Positions 51,142-60,791 of a stretch of 64,000 nt of DNA are shown here, in pieces; position 1 is the stretch's first letter; each line of letters opens with the position of its first letter. This DNA comes from Pelosinus fermentans (GTDB taxonomy: Bacteria > Bacillota > Negativicutes > DSM-13327): positions 17,431-81,430 of the forward strand of contig DJJR01000041.1 in the NCBI GenBank assembly GCA_002434245.1, given 5' to 3'. Position numbers and translations under genes: made by a program. Below the pieces are notes generated by a model. The model was not told the DNA's origin and ran no database searches. It was given only the letters and a program-made list of their open reading frames with translations.

Positions 51142-52863
51142 ATGATGATAAACGTATATAATCACAATTTTATGCAGGGAATGTGGCAAATTACCAAGGC
51201 GTATTGGTTTTCAGAGGAAAAGTGGAAGGCTAGAATACTGTTAGCAGTCATTATTGCTCTTAACCTAGGACATGTTTACATATTCGTGCTGCTAAATGAA
51301 TGGAATAATACCTTTTATAATACGCTGCAGAATCATGATCAAGATGGTTTTGTAAGTGCGATTGGCACCTTTTGTATTTTAGCTGCTTGTCATATCATTG
51401 TGTCTGTTTATGAGCTTTATTTGCAGCAATTCCTGGAACTGAAATGGCGCCGCTGGCTTACACAAGAATATCTGCAAACATGGCTGCATAAACAGGCTTA
51501 CTATCAAATGCAGCTTTTGGATCATAATACGGATAATCCTGACCAGCGAATTAGTGAGGATTTGAATCTCTTTGTTAATTTGACACTAGGCCTTTCCATT
51601 GGACTTTTAAAGGCTGCTGTGACCTTATTTTCATTTATGTTTATTTTATGGAATCTTTCTGGATCTCTGACGATTCCTATTGGACAGATGGAAATTACTA
51701 TCCCGGGTTATATGTTTTGGGTTGCTATTCTTTATTCCGTAGCTGGCAACTGGTTAACCGTTAAAATTGGTAAGCCGCTGGTGAATCTTAATTTTAGTCA
51801 GCAGCGTTATGAAGCTGATTTTCGTTTTAGCCTGATTCGCTTGCGGGAGAACAGCGAGAGTATTGCTTTGTATGGCGGTGAAGTACAAGAACAAGCGAAA
51901 CTGACAGAGCGCTTTCAGATGGTATTTGATAATTTTAAAGCAGTAATGCTGCGGCAGAAAAAACTGACTTGGTTTACATCCGGTTATGGTCAAATTGCTA
52001 TTATTTTCCCCATGGTTGTTGCTGCCCCGCGCTATTTTAGCAATCAGATTCAGTTAGGTGGCTTTATGCAGATATCTGAAGCTTTTGGCAAAGTACAAGA
52101 TTCTTTATCATTCCTCATTGAAAGTTATTCCAGTCTGGCTCAGTGGCAGTCAGTCGTTAAACGTTTACTCGGCTTTAGCCACGCCATGAATCGCGTAGAA
52201 CATATCCCAGATCAGAAAGTAATTGGTGTAATCTATGGTGCTGAGCCATCCTTACAGGTACACCAGCTGCAAATTGATTTACCCAATGGGGAAGAATTGC
52301 TTAAGGGCTTAAATTTAATAATCAATCAGGGCGATTCTTTATTAATTATGGGTCCGTCTGGCTGCGGGAAAAGCACTCTCATGCGTACTCTAGCCGGCAT
52401 TTGGCCATTTGGAGAAGGCCGTGTTTGTATTCCAGCCGAACAGAAACTTTTATTTTTGCCCCAGAGATCCTATTTACCTCTTGGAACCTTGCGAGATTCT
52501 GTATTGTATCCTTATAAAGAGGATTTTGCAACGGATGAAAAAATTCGCAGCGTTATGGAGCTTTGCAAATTAGAAGACCTTGCTAATAAACTTGACCAAG
52601 TTGAGGATTGGTCTCATGTGCTGTCTTTCGGTGAACAGCAAAGAATAGCCTTTGTACGGGCCATTCTGCAGCAGCCAGACTGGTTATTTCTTGATGAAGC
52701 AACTTCAGCAATTGATGAAGCAACAGAGACTCATTTATATCAATTGCTGCATTCCCAGCTTAACGATACAACGATTATTAGTGTTGGGCATCGCAATACC
52801 TTAGTAAATTATCATAAGCATAAACTGATAATCGATGACATGTGCAGCTGGCATCTTGAATAA
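51142..52863 (+). CDS. SbmA/BacA-like ABC transporter, fused permease-ATPase
   Basis: 573 residues. The N-terminal half (about 1-340) has the SbmA/BacA membrane domain with six or so helices (EWNNTFYNTLQNHDQDGF, LKWRRWLTQEYLQTWL, RISEDLNLFVNLTLGLSIGL). The C-terminal ATPase has MGPSGCGKSTLMRTLAG, LSFGEQQRIAFVRAIL and WLFLDEATSAID. Relatives move peptides, cobalamin or other hydrophilic molecules; YddA of E. coli is similar. ATG at 51142 or 51145 after AAGGGGC. thiW follows 35 bp later. Confidence 0.88.
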   Translation: MMINVYNHNFMQGMWQITKAYWFSEEKWKARILLAVIIALNLGHVYIFVLLNEWNNTFYNTLQNHDQDGFVSAIGTFCILAACHIIVSVYELYLQQFLELKWRRWLTQEYLQTWLHKQAYYQMQLLDHNTDNPDQRISEDLNLFVNLTLGLSIGLLKAAVTLFSFMFILWNLSGSLTIPIGQMEITIPGYMFWVAILYSVAGNWLTVKIGKPLVNLNFSQQRYEADFRFSLIRLRENSESIALYGGEVQEQAKLTERFQMVFDNFKAVMLRQKKLTWFTSGYGQIAIIFPMVVAAPRYFSNQIQLGGFMQISEAFGKVQDSLSFLIESYSSLAQWQSVVKRLLGFSHAMNRVEHIPDQKVIGVIYGAEPSLQVHQLQIDLPNGEELLKGLNLIINQGDSLLIMGPSGCGKSTLMRTLAGIWPFGEGRVCIPAEQKLLFLPQRSYLPLGTLRDSVLYPYKEDFATDEKIRSVMELCKLEDLANKLDQVEDWSHVLSFGEQQRIAFVRAILQQPDWLFLDEATSAIDEATETHLYQLLHSQLNDTTIISVGHRNTLVNYHKHKLIIDDMCSWHLE

Positions 52864-52898
52864 AAGAGCATAGTTAGAGCTGCAGTTTGGAGGAAAAC

Positions 52899-53387
52899 AT
52901 GGAAATTCGAAAAGTAACCTTTACAGCCTTATTTATAGCAATTGGGGTCTTTTCCGCCCATCTGATATACATTCCGATTGGTATTGCAAAGTGCTTTCCA
53001 GTACAGCATGGGATTAATGTTTTACTAGCAGTGCTTTTGGGAACTCGTTATTCTGTCAGCGCTGCCTTTAGTATATCCTTACTGCGCAATATTCTGGGTA
53101 CCGGATCGTTGCTGGCCTTTCCAGGAAGTATCTTCGGAGCCGCATTGGCAGGTATTTTGTATAAGAGGACCAATCACATTGCGGGTGCTATTGTGGGTGA
53201 GATTGTTGGTACCGGAATAATAGGAAGCCTTGTGGCCTTTCCCGTAGCAAAATATATTATCGGTTCTGAGGTCGGTGCTTTTTTCTTTGTGCTCCCGTTT
53301 CTGATTAGTACAACTGGGGGCAGCTTGATCGCCTATGCATTGTACCATACCCCCATTAAAACATTTTTTTCTGGAAGAACAGGATAA
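52899..53387 (+). CDS. thiW: ThiW, ECF-type substrate-binding membrane protein
   Basis: 162-residue S component of an energy-coupling-factor transporter, generally for the thiazole precursor of thiamine. Five to six membrane helices; RKVTFTALFIAIGVFSAHLI at the start and LLGTRYSVSAAFSISLLRNI in the middle are typical of ThiW. ATG at 52899 follows GGAGG by 5 bp. Unusually there is no TPP riboswitch that I can recognise upstream and no thiE/thiM or ECF module; it is paired with an SbmA-like ABC protein. Confidence 0.88.
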   Translation: MEIRKVTFTALFIAIGVFSAHLIYIPIGIAKCFPVQHGINVLLAVLLGTRYSVSAAFSISLLRNILGTGSLLAFPGSIFGAALAGILYKRTNHIAGAIVGEIVGTGIIGSLVAFPVAKYIIGSEVGAFFFVLPFLISTTGGSLIAYALYHTPIKTFFSGRTG

Positions 53388-53423
53388 AACATAAATTTTA
53401 TATAAACGGACAATAAACGACAG

Positions 53424-53462
53424 AAACTCCTGTAAAGCTGCTTATGCTTTGCAGGAGTTTTA
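53424..53462 (+). terminator. Rho-independent terminator
   Basis: AAACTCCTGTAAAGC (53424-53438) pairs with GCTTTGCAGGAGTTT (53446-53460) with one mismatch, then T residues. Confidence 0.9.
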
Positions 53463-53531
53463 CTGTAAAAAAAGAAAGGGGAATATAGAGCAACAGACAG
53501 GATCGATGCTTAGGAATGTGAGGCGAAAGGA

Positions 53532-55583
53532 ATGAATCACGCTGCTCAGCAACAAACAGAGGGAAAGGGTAGTAAAAAAAGGACTGTCAGATATTGGTTT
53601 CAATGTATCGCTGGACGATTTTCTCTAAGGCTTGTCTTCTCTCTGCCTTTTATGTTACAGTTTCTGACAGTGACTTGTTTAATAGGCTTTCTCTTGTTTC
53701 AAGGCGGACAAGAAGCGGTAGGGGCTGTATTGGGAGAGATGAGGGAGCAAATACTAGGACATGTCCATGAGCAATTAAAGCGGCATATAGAGGAGCCTTT
53801 GCGTCTAAATGAGCTGAATGTGAATGCTTGGCATTCAGGGATCCTTACCCTCTCGGACCCCGTTGGACGAGAACGGCAATTTGTGAATCATCTTAAGGTT
53901 TTTCCCGATGCGGCTATGACATATGTCGGCTTAGCTAACGGGGAGTTTTATGGAGCACGCCGCAAAACAACAGGTGGATTTCAAGTAGTGAGAAATAATC
54001 TGGAAACAGATGGTGCATCTTGGTATTATAGTGTTACTGAGCAAGGGGATGGAGTTCAACTTCAAGATGTTTTTCCCAATTTTGATCCGCGTACACGCCC
54101 TTGGTATCAAGCTGCACAAGAAGCGCGAAAACCAGTTTTCAGCGGGGTGTACCGTCATTTTGTATTCCATGAACCCACAATAACGGCTACATATCCTATA
54201 TTTAATGAAGATGGTCAGCTAATAGGTGTCTTTGGCGTTGATTATCTTTTATCCTGGTTGGGGAATATGCTCCGGGGCTTATCCTTAGGGACGTCGGGAC
54301 AAGTATTTGTTGTGGATAGAGATGGCATGATCGTTGCTGCTTCAATACTTGCAGAACCATTTGAAATAGTAAATGGGAAAAGTGAGAGAATTAAGGCTGA
54401 TGATTGTAACGATCCAGTGTTAAGGGCAGCTGTAAAATCATTTTTGAATCATCAGAATTCATCCTTTCGTATCAGCTTGGATGATCACTTTTATTCTGTA
54501 AGTGTAGATGCTTACGAAGAAAATGGACTTTCATGGAAAATATATGTGGTATTAGCGGATGCAGATTTTATGGGGAGCATTTGGAAGAATCTGCATCAAA
54601 CAGCAGTTGTCGTTTTTTTTATTATGATTGCTGTTTTTGGATTAGCGGTTTGGACTGCAGGGTGGGTGACACGTCCGATTCTAAGACTGAATCAATCGGC
54701 CCAGGAACTGGCTCAGGGACGTTTATATCCGGTGCCTGATACGGAACGGCAGGATGAGCTGGGGCAGCTTAGCCGGTCCTTTAACAGGATGGCTAAAGAC
54801 CTTCTCGATTTAGTTGGCAATTTAGAAGCCCGAGTGACTGAGAGAACGCAGAATTTAGCAGAAAAGACGCAAGAAGAACAACATATGCGTGAAAAGTTTT
54901 ATAAGGAGCTAACTAAGGCTGGTCATCAGCAGCGGGCCATGCTGCCGGAGAATTTTAAGGAATCACGTTTGAGTTTGGAAATTATATATGAACCGTATAT
55001 GTTAGTCAGCGGGGATTCATGTGGTTATCGCTGGCTGAATGAGGATTCTTTATTTGGCTACATCATTGATGTTACGGGACATGGAGTGGCAAGTGCCCTT
55101 CAAGCAGCGGCGTTGAATCTGATGCTGCAGGAAATTATGCATCTGCCCCTTTCTCTTTCCGGGCGGATGTTAGAACTGAATCGGCGGGTAAATAATTATT
55201 TTGGCAATGATGTGATGGTTGCAGCATTTTTCTTTGAATTGGATTTAAAAAAACACGAGCTGCGTTATGTTGCAGCAGGTATTACCGAATTTATTGCTGA
55301 CTCTGCTGGGGCACAGGGACGAATTAAAACACCGGGTCTGTTTTTAGGTGTAAGCGCCTCACCCGAATATGAGATTTGTTATCTGTCCATTGAGAAGGGG
55401 GATCTCTTCTGTTTTTATAGTGACGGTATAGCGGATCGTCTGATGGCGGGAGCTGCTATTTCACTGGATGCTGATTATAACCAGCTGGTTGCAGCGATTA
55501 AGCAGATAGGCAAAAAGGGTGTTCGCTGGGATGATGTGACGGTTCTATGCATTCAAATCGGTGATATAATGAAAGAAAAATAA
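53532..55583 (+). CDS. dCache-HAMP-PP2C (SpoIIE-type) phosphatase
   Basis: 683-residue membrane sensor phosphatase. TM1 at about 35-60, an extracellular dCache domain about 65-355 (FDPRTRPWYQAAQEARKPVF, VFGVDYLLSWLG), TM2 about 360-380, HAMP about 380-435, a short coiled coil, then a PP2C/SpoIIE phosphatase domain from about 465 with SGDSCGYRWL, YIIDVTGHGVASALQAA and FCFYSDGIADRL metal-binding aspartates. It should dephosphorylate an anti-anti-sigma factor in answer to an external small molecule. No STAS or kinase gene is next to it. Confidence 0.9.
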   Translation: MNHAAQQQTEGKGSKKRTVRYWFQCIAGRFSLRLVFSLPFMLQFLTVTCLIGFLLFQGGQEAVGAVLGEMREQILGHVHEQLKRHIEEPLRLNELNVNAWHSGILTLSDPVGRERQFVNHLKVFPDAAMTYVGLANGEFYGARRKTTGGFQVVRNNLETDGASWYYSVTEQGDGVQLQDVFPNFDPRTRPWYQAAQEARKPVFSGVYRHFVFHEPTITATYPIFNEDGQLIGVFGVDYLLSWLGNMLRGLSLGTSGQVFVVDRDGMIVAASILAEPFEIVNGKSERIKADDCNDPVLRAAVKSFLNHQNSSFRISLDDHFYSVSVDAYEENGLSWKIYVVLADADFMGSIWKNLHQTAVVVFFIMIAVFGLAVWTAGWVTRPILRLNQSAQELAQGRLYPVPDTERQDELGQLSRSFNRMAKDLLDLVGNLEARVTERTQNLAEKTQEEQHMREKFYKELTKAGHQQRAMLPENFKESRLSLEIIYEPYMLVSGDSCGYRWLNEDSLFGYIIDVTGHGVASALQAAALNLMLQEIMHLPLSLSGRMLELNRRVNNYFGNDVMVAAFFFELDLKKHELRYVAAGITEFIADSAGAQGRIKTPGLFLGVSASPEYEICYLSIEKGDLFCFYSDGIADRLMAGAAISLDADYNQLVAAIKQIGKKGVRWDDVTVLCIQIGDIMKEK

Positions 55584-55584
55584 T

Positions 55585-55628
55585 AAAAATTCTACCTCCC
55601 AAATGCTATTTTGGGAGGTAGAATTTTT
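55585..55628. terminator. Strong bidirectional terminator
   Basis: AAAAATTCTACCTCCCAAA (55585-55603) pairs perfectly with the arm at 55610-55628. Confidence 0.95.
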
Positions 55629-55632
55629 ATGT

Positions 55633-55760
55633 TTAAGGGAACGTTGATCACAGAGGGCACAGAGGTTTTTAATCGTATCCATTTTTCTCAGTGTTCTCTG
55701 CGCCTCTGCGGTTCGGTGTACTTTCTATGTTTTAAAGGACGCGGAGCCGTTTTTCTTATT
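55633..55760. repeat. Composite dispersed repeat, copy 6
   Basis: It starts AAGGGAACGTTGATCACAGAG, contains CTCTGCGCCTCTGCGGTTC, and ends TTTTAAAGGACGCGGAGCCG. Long stretches match copy 3 (TTTTCTCAGTGTTCTCTGCG and after) and copy 8 (AAGGGAACGTT). Lies between convergent genes. Confidence 0.75.
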
Positions 55761-55778
55761 ATTCTGTTTTGATTTCAA

Positions 55779-56429
55779 TTAATAGCTTCTTAGTGATAAG
55801 CGCCGCTGTTGATAACGGGCCAGAATGGAAAGAGCATAATTGAAGACAAAGTAGGTTACCGCTATGGTAGCGAAGATGGTAAAGACTTGAGCAGTAGTAC
55901 CATATTGTCCCATGATGATCATACCTTTTCCTGTTAGGTCCTCAATGCCCACTGCCCAGACAAGGGAGGTATCCTTAATGACTGTTGTAAATTGGGATAC
56001 CAAAGGAGGTATCGTATTGCGCAGTGCCTGAGGCAGCACAATATAAATCAGTGTTTGTGTGTAGGTAAATCCTTGGGATTTGGCTGCTTCCCATTGTCCT
56101 TTACCTACAGAATTCAAGCCGCCACGGACAATTTCAGCAATCATGGCTGTTGTAAAGATCGTCATGGCAGCAATACCGGCATAAATAGGAGGAAGCTTTG
56201 TCATGAAGCGAACTGCCAAAATAAATAATAATAAAGGGGTATTTCGTACGACTTCTACATAAAAGGAAGCTGCCTGACTAATGGGAGTATGATTGGAATG
56301 CCGGGCTATGCCTAAGATGGTTCCTAAAATCATGCTCAAAACAATGGAACTGATTGCAATTTGCAATGTCGTTAAGAGACCAGCTCCGAGAAAACTAAGC
56401 AGTTCCCATTGGAATAGTTCTTCAATCAT
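55779..56429 (-). CDS. Polar amino-acid ABC transporter permease 2
   Basis: 216 residues, HisM/GlnP family with about five membrane helices. Loop [15 protein letters not shown] and the [20 protein letters not shown] coupling motif contact the ATPase. ATG at 56429 follows GGAGG by 7 bp and overlaps the upstream permease stop by 4 bp. It forms a heterodimer with that permease. Confidence 0.9.
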   Translation of the reverse strand: MIEELFQWELLSFLGAGLLTTLQIAISSIVLSMILGTILGIARHSNHTPISQAASFYVEVVRNTPLLLFILAVRFMTKLPPIYAGIAAMTIFTTAMIAEIVRGGLNSVGKGQWEAAKSQGFTYTQTLIYIVLPQALRNTIPPLVSQFTTVIKDTSLVWAVGIEDLTGKGMIIMGQYGTTAQVFTIFATIAVTYFVFNYALSILARYQQRRLSLRSY

Positions 56430-57097
56430 GATGATACCTCCAATTTGCGTTCCATGCGTTTGGCAAAAGTAGCCAATGGAAAACATAATGAGAGATACAG
56501 TAAACCGGTTACCACATAAGAAGGACCATAGTAAAGATTAGTACTTGACCACGAATCCGCGTGGTACATAAGTTCACCACCTGCAACCATAGCTAATACA
56601 GAAGTGTTTTTGATTAAGTTCACAGCTTGGTTGGTCAATGGAGGATAAGAAATTCGTTTGGCTTGGGGCAATACGATATGAATCATGGCTCCCCAATAGG
56701 AGAATCCTTGGGAATAGGCGGCTTCCAATTGTCCTTTTGGTACAGATTCCACACCTGCCCGAATGACTTCTGCAATATAGGCACCATGGTAAACACCTAC
56801 GCCCAGTACTCCCACAACAAAGACGGGCAGCATAATCCCTAGATGCGGTAAGCCATGGTATAAGAAGAAAATTTGAATAACTAAAGGTGTATTTTGAATA
56901 AATTCTACATACACGCGATTGAGTAGTTTAAATAGTTTTACATGTGATGTACCCAAAAGTCCAAAGAAGATTCCTAGGCCTAAAGCCAACGTTAGTCCCA
57001 GGGCTGATAAAAGAATGGTCTGAATAAAACCTTCGGCAAAGACAGACCAATCATTGACCAGCGCTAACCACTTGAACCCTGCAAAAGGTCCTGGCAC
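56426..57097 (-). CDS. Polar amino-acid ABC transporter permease 1
   Basis: 223 residues, same family as its neighbour; [20 protein letters not shown] and [20 protein letters not shown] are the conserved segments. GTG start at 57097 overlaps the stop of the binding-protein gene by one base. Four genes glnQ-binding protein-permease-permease make one minus-strand operon. Confidence 0.9.
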   Translation of the reverse strand: MPGPFAGFKWLALVNDWSVFAEGFIQTILLSALGLTLALGLGIFFGLLGTSHVKLFKLLNRVYVEFIQNTPLVIQIFFLYHGLPHLGIMLPVFVVGVLGVGVYHGAYIAEVIRAGVESVPKGQLEAAYSQGFSYWGAMIHIVLPQAKRISYPPLTNQAVNLIKNTSVLAMVAGGELMYHADSWSSTNLYYGPSYVVTGLLYLSLCFPLATFAKRMERKLEVSS

Positions 57098-57915
57098 TAT
57101 TTAAGTCCCCATTTTTGCATCAGCTTATCTAGTTCACCTGATTTTTTCATATCGTTTATAGTATCATTTACTACTTTAGCTAATCCTGCGTTGGCTTTCT
57201 TGCTTGCTACTCCATACTCTTGTGGTGTGAAGCGATCATTTAGAATTACAGTGGTATCATCTAAGTAACCATATAAAATAGCGCCATCTACGCTAAAACA
57301 ATTAATACGACCAGAGTCTAGAGCGGTTTTTATTTCTGGATACGTACCAAATTCTAAGAACTTAACCTTAATACCTTGTTTGTCGGCTGCCTCTTGAATG
57401 GCTTTTTTACTGGTAGCACTTTGCGCAACCCCAATTGTTTTATCTGCTAAGCCTTTAAGATCGGTAATACCGGAATCTTTCTTGACCATTAAAGCAACAC
57501 CATCTGTGAAATAAGGATCGGAAAAATTGTAACTTTGTTTACGTTCTTCTGTAATGGTAAAAGTCGCAATGACTAAGTCTACTTCACCATTATCGAGCAA
57601 AGGACCGCGGGTTTTGGCAGTAACGCCTTGTGCTTCAAATTTTTTCTCATCACCGAGAATTTTTTTAGCCAGTGCTCTTGTTAGGTCGATTTCAAAACCG
57701 TCAATTTGACCCGTTTTAGGATCTTTAAAACCAAATTTAGGTACATCAACCTTAACGCCAACTTTTAAGGTACCGCGGTCTTGTATCGCTTTGATTTCAG
57801 GAGCTGTACCCGTTCCGCCTGCTGCAGGCTTTGAATCTGTTGTGCTGCCACAACCAGAAACTGCTAGGGCGATCAACATTATTACACTAAGGATAAGTAC
57901 ATATACTTTTTTCAT
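57097..57915 (-). CDS. Amino-acid-binding lipoprotein
   Basis: 272-residue substrate-binding protein of family 3 (glutamine/glutamate/aspartate or other polar amino acid). Lipobox ALAVSGC puts the lipid cysteine at residue 22. GTLKVGVKVDVPKFGFKDPK and GFEIDLTRALAKKI are typical. ATG at 57915 follows GGAGG. Specificity cannot be read off; TRGPLLDNGEVDLVIATFT is the usual ligand-loop region with the Arg that binds carboxylate. Confidence 0.92.
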   Translation of the reverse strand: MKKVYVLILSVIMLIALAVSGCGSTTDSKPAAGGTGTAPEIKAIQDRGTLKVGVKVDVPKFGFKDPKTGQIDGFEIDLTRALAKKILGDEKKFEAQGVTAKTRGPLLDNGEVDLVIATFTITEERKQSYNFSDPYFTDGVALMVKKDSGITDLKGLADKTIGVAQSATSKKAIQEAADKQGIKVKFLEFGTYPEIKTALDSGRINCFSVDGAILYGYLDDTTVILNDRFTPQEYGVASKKANAGLAKVVNDTINDMKKSGELDKLMQKWGLK

Positions 57916-57956
57916 TTTTAATAACCTCCGTATATTTTTTATCAATTCATTACCGT

Positions 57957-58682
57957 TTAGCGAAGAATGCGGCTTAAAAATAATTTCGTACGATCATGTT
58001 CTGGGTTTGTAAAGAAATGCTCTGGAGAACCCTTTTCAAGTATTGTGCCTCCATCCATAAAAATAACCTGATCGGCTACTTGTTTGGCAAAACCCATTTC
58101 ATGAGTAACAACAACCATGGTGATCCCTTCTTTTGCCAGATCAACCATTACATCCAATACTTCTTGTATCATTTCAGGATCAAGAGCAGAAGTTGGTTCA
58201 TCAAAGAGCATAACTGTAGGACGCATGTTAAGGGCACGAGCAATGGCAACCCGTTGCTGCTGTCCTCCAGAGAGCTGAGCCGGATAGGCATCTGCTTTTT
58301 CTCGTAAGCCAACTCGTTCCAAAAAAGCAAGACCTGATTCACTTGCTTCGTCACGGGAGATTTTTTTTATGAGCGTTGGTGCTAATGTCAAGTTTTCCAG
58401 CACTGTCTTGTGAGGATATAGATTGAACTGTTGAAAAACCATTGCTACAGACTCTCTAACTTTGGTAATAGGTGCTTTAGGGGCCGTGATGTCGACACCG
58501 TCAACCACGATCTGACCCGTGCTTGGCGTTTCTAGTAAGTTCATGCAGCGGATTAAGGTACTCTTTCCAGAACCGCTTGGTCCGATGACAACGACTTTTT
58601 CACCGCTGTCTACATTGAGATTAATCTCCTTTAAAACATGTAGTGGACCGAAAAATTTATTGACTCCTTGTACTTTAATCAT
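57957..58682 (-). CDS. glnQ: Polar amino-acid ABC transporter ATPase
   Basis: 241 residues. Walker [14 protein letters not shown]-loop, signature LSGGQQQR, Walker [16 protein letters not shown]-loop VVTHEMGFA all intact. ATG at 58682 follows AAGGGGGT; the longer frame from 58706 lacks a site. First gene of the operon; a hairpin with a T-rich tail lies in its leader. Confidence 0.94.
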   Translation of the reverse strand: MIKVQGVNKFFGPLHVLKEINLNVDSGEKVVVIGPSGSGKSTLIRCMNLLETPSTGQIVVDGVDITAPKAPITKVRESVAMVFQQFNLYPHKTVLENLTLAPTLIKKISRDEASESGLAFLERVGLREKADAYPAQLSGGQQQRVAIARALNMRPTVMLFDEPTSALDPEMIQEVLDVMVDLAKEGITMVVVTHEMGFAKQVADQVIFMDGGTILEKGSPEHFFTNPEHDRTKLFLSRILR

Positions 58683-58712
58683 CAAATACCCCCTTTCCTG
58701 AAACAAAGCAAA

Positions 58713-58748
58713 GCCGTGCCCTCATAGGTATCCCTATAAGTGCACGGC
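58713..58748 (-). promoter_or_regulatory. Terminator-like leader hairpin of the glnQ operon
   Basis: GCCGTGC (58713-58719) and GCACGGC (58742-58748) with inner ATAGG/CCTAT pairs. Read on the minus strand the stem is followed by a T-rich stretch, TTTGCTTTGTTT, then the glnQ ribosome-binding site. No minus-strand gene lies upstream whose transcript it could end, so attenuation is plausible. The rest of 58749-59029 shows nothing I can name. Confidence 0.55.
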
Positions 58749-59029
58749 GTCATTGCCATTATGTTTATGAAATTTATAGTTACAGTATAACATTAAAAAT
58801 AGACGTTGTCATCACCTAAATGCAGAAAATGTTTTTTCAGGAGAAACATAACTGCTTAATGTCTTGAAAATGCATAAAGAAGGAATTGAGGAATAAAGGA
58901 TGTAAAAAAAGCCCTAACTGGTAAGGACTTTGGCAGGGTATTTTACAGTGGCTGGGGAATGTAATAATAAATAAGCAGTCACTTAGGATGTAGAAACAAT
59001 ATAAAATGAATTGTGAGGTGCATCTATTT

Positions 59030-60682
59030 ATGGCGATTCATTCCATGGCAGGGGAAAAAGCTTCTAAAAGCATGTTAGTCAATATCCCGCGTTTAGTTAG
59101 TGCCTACTATATTAATACTCCGGATGTCAATATTCCAGGGCAGCGAGTTGTTTTTGGAACTTCCGGGCATCGAGGAAATTCACTGCAGTCCAGTTTTAAT
59201 GAACAGCATATTCATGGGATCACCCAGGCGATCTGCTGCTATCGCAGAGCCCAAAATATTACGGGTCCGCTGTTTATTGGATTTGATACTCATGCCTTGT
59301 CTGAACCTGCCTTTATTTCGGCGGTAGAAGTTTTAGCGGCTAATAACGTAGAAACCTTCATTGCTAAGGATATGAATTATACCCCGACACCAGGCATTTC
59401 TCATGCAATTCTCAAATATAACAAAGGCAGAAAAGAAGGGCTGGCCGATGGTATTGTCATTACGCCTTCTCATAACCCGCCGGATAATGGCGGCATTAAA
59501 TACAATCCTCCTAATGGTGGACCGGCGGATACTCATATTACCAAATGGATTGCTGATAAGGCCAATCAATTGCTACTAGAGAGCAGTCAAAAGATTAAAC
59601 GCTTACCTTATGAAAAAGCGTTAAAAACAACGTATGTACATGAATATGATTTTATTACGCCGTATGTGAATGATTTAGAACAGGTAATTGATATGGAAGT
59701 GATAAAGGCTTCCGGCCTGAAGTTGGGGGCTGACGCTCTAGGTGGTGCGGGTCTTGGTTATTGGGCACCCATCGCAGAAACCTATGGTCTTGACATTGAT
59801 GTAATCAATGGGTATCCTGATCCTACTTTTGGCTTTATGAATGTAGATGCAGACGGGAAAATTCGCATGGATTGCTCATCTCCTTATGCCATGGCTGGGC
59901 TTATCGAATTAAAAGAAAAATATGATCTTGCTTTCGGCAATGACCCTGATTTTGATCGTCACGGTATTGTTGCTCCCAGTGTTGGTTTAATGAATCCCAA
60001 CCACTATCTTTCCGTAGCCATTTCCTATTTGTTTCAAAACCGTAAGGGATGGCGTGAAGATGCTGCTATTGGTAAGACGCTGGTTAGTTCTTCGATGATT
60101 GACCGCATTGCTGTCAGCCTAGGTAAAAGACTTGCCGAAGTCCCTGTGGGTTTCAAGTGGTTTGTTGACGGTCTCGTTGATGGTTCCTTTGGTTTTGGCG
60201 GTGAAGAAAGCGCTGGAGCATCTTTTCTCAGAAAGGACGGTACTGTCTGGACAACTGATAAGGATGGAATTATTCTGTGCCTCTTAGCTGCAGAAATTAC
60301 TGCGAAAACTGGCCGGGATCCAGGGCTGCATTATCAGGGTTTAAGCGAGAAGTTTGGAGCGCCTGTATATGCACGCATCGATGCCCCTGCGAATACGCAG
60401 CAGAAGGCTATATTGTCGAAGCTCTCACCAGAGCAGGTCAAAGCGCAGACATTAGCCGGAGAAACCATTACGGCAAAGTTGACTAAGGCACCTAGTAATC
60501 AAGCCGATATTGGGGGATTAAAGGTTTGCACCGAGAATGGCTGGTTTGCTGCAAGACCATCCGGAACAGAAGAGGTGTACAAAATATATGCGGAAAGCTT
60601 TAAAGGGGTAGACCATCTCAAGCAGATTCAAGAAGAAGCAAAAGAAATCGTGAATGAAGCTTTCAGGACAAATGGCGTTTGA
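59030..60682 (+). CDS. pgm: Phosphoglucomutase
   Basis: 550-residue alpha-D-glucose-phosphate mutase interconverting glucose-1-phosphate and glucose-6-phosphate. [11 protein letters not shown] at about residue 40, phosphoserine loop [17 protein letters not shown], metal loop [10 protein letters not shown], sugar loop [10 protein letters not shown], and phosphate loop [15 protein letters not shown] are in order. The start MAIHSMAGE matches the family start; an ATG 24 bp upstream is less likely. Confidence 0.95.
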   Translation: MAIHSMAGEKASKSMLVNIPRLVSAYYINTPDVNIPGQRVVFGTSGHRGNSLQSSFNEQHIHGITQAICCYRRAQNITGPLFIGFDTHALSEPAFISAVEVLAANNVETFIAKDMNYTPTPGISHAILKYNKGRKEGLADGIVITPSHNPPDNGGIKYNPPNGGPADTHITKWIADKANQLLLESSQKIKRLPYEKALKTTYVHEYDFITPYVNDLEQVIDMEVIKASGLKLGADALGGAGLGYWAPIAETYGLDIDVINGYPDPTFGFMNVDADGKIRMDCSSPYAMAGLIELKEKYDLAFGNDPDFDRHGIVAPSVGLMNPNHYLSVAISYLFQNRKGWREDAAIGKTLVSSSMIDRIAVSLGKRLAEVPVGFKWFVDGLVDGSFGFGGEESAGASFLRKDGTVWTTDKDGIILCLLAAEITAKTGRDPGLHYQGLSEKFGAPVYARIDAPANTQQKAILSKLSPEQVKAQTLAGETITAKLTKAPSNQADIGGLKVCTENGWFAARPSGTEEVYKIYAESFKGVDHLKQIQEEAKEIVNEAFRTNGV

Positions 60683-60695
60683 ATACATATCTTGT

Positions 60696-60720
60696 ACTCT
60701 TCGCGTCTTCGCGGTTCAAA
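60696..60720. repeat. Dispersed repeat, copy 7 (single arm)
   Basis: Only the right arm, CTCTTCGCGTCTTCGCGGTT and flank, is present, 14 bp after pgm. A truncated copy. Confidence 0.65.
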
Positions 60721-60791
60721 CGGTTTTATTTTTAAATTATATTTAACTAATGAATGAAATTTATCATATATTCGGACAAGGGAGAGACAGC

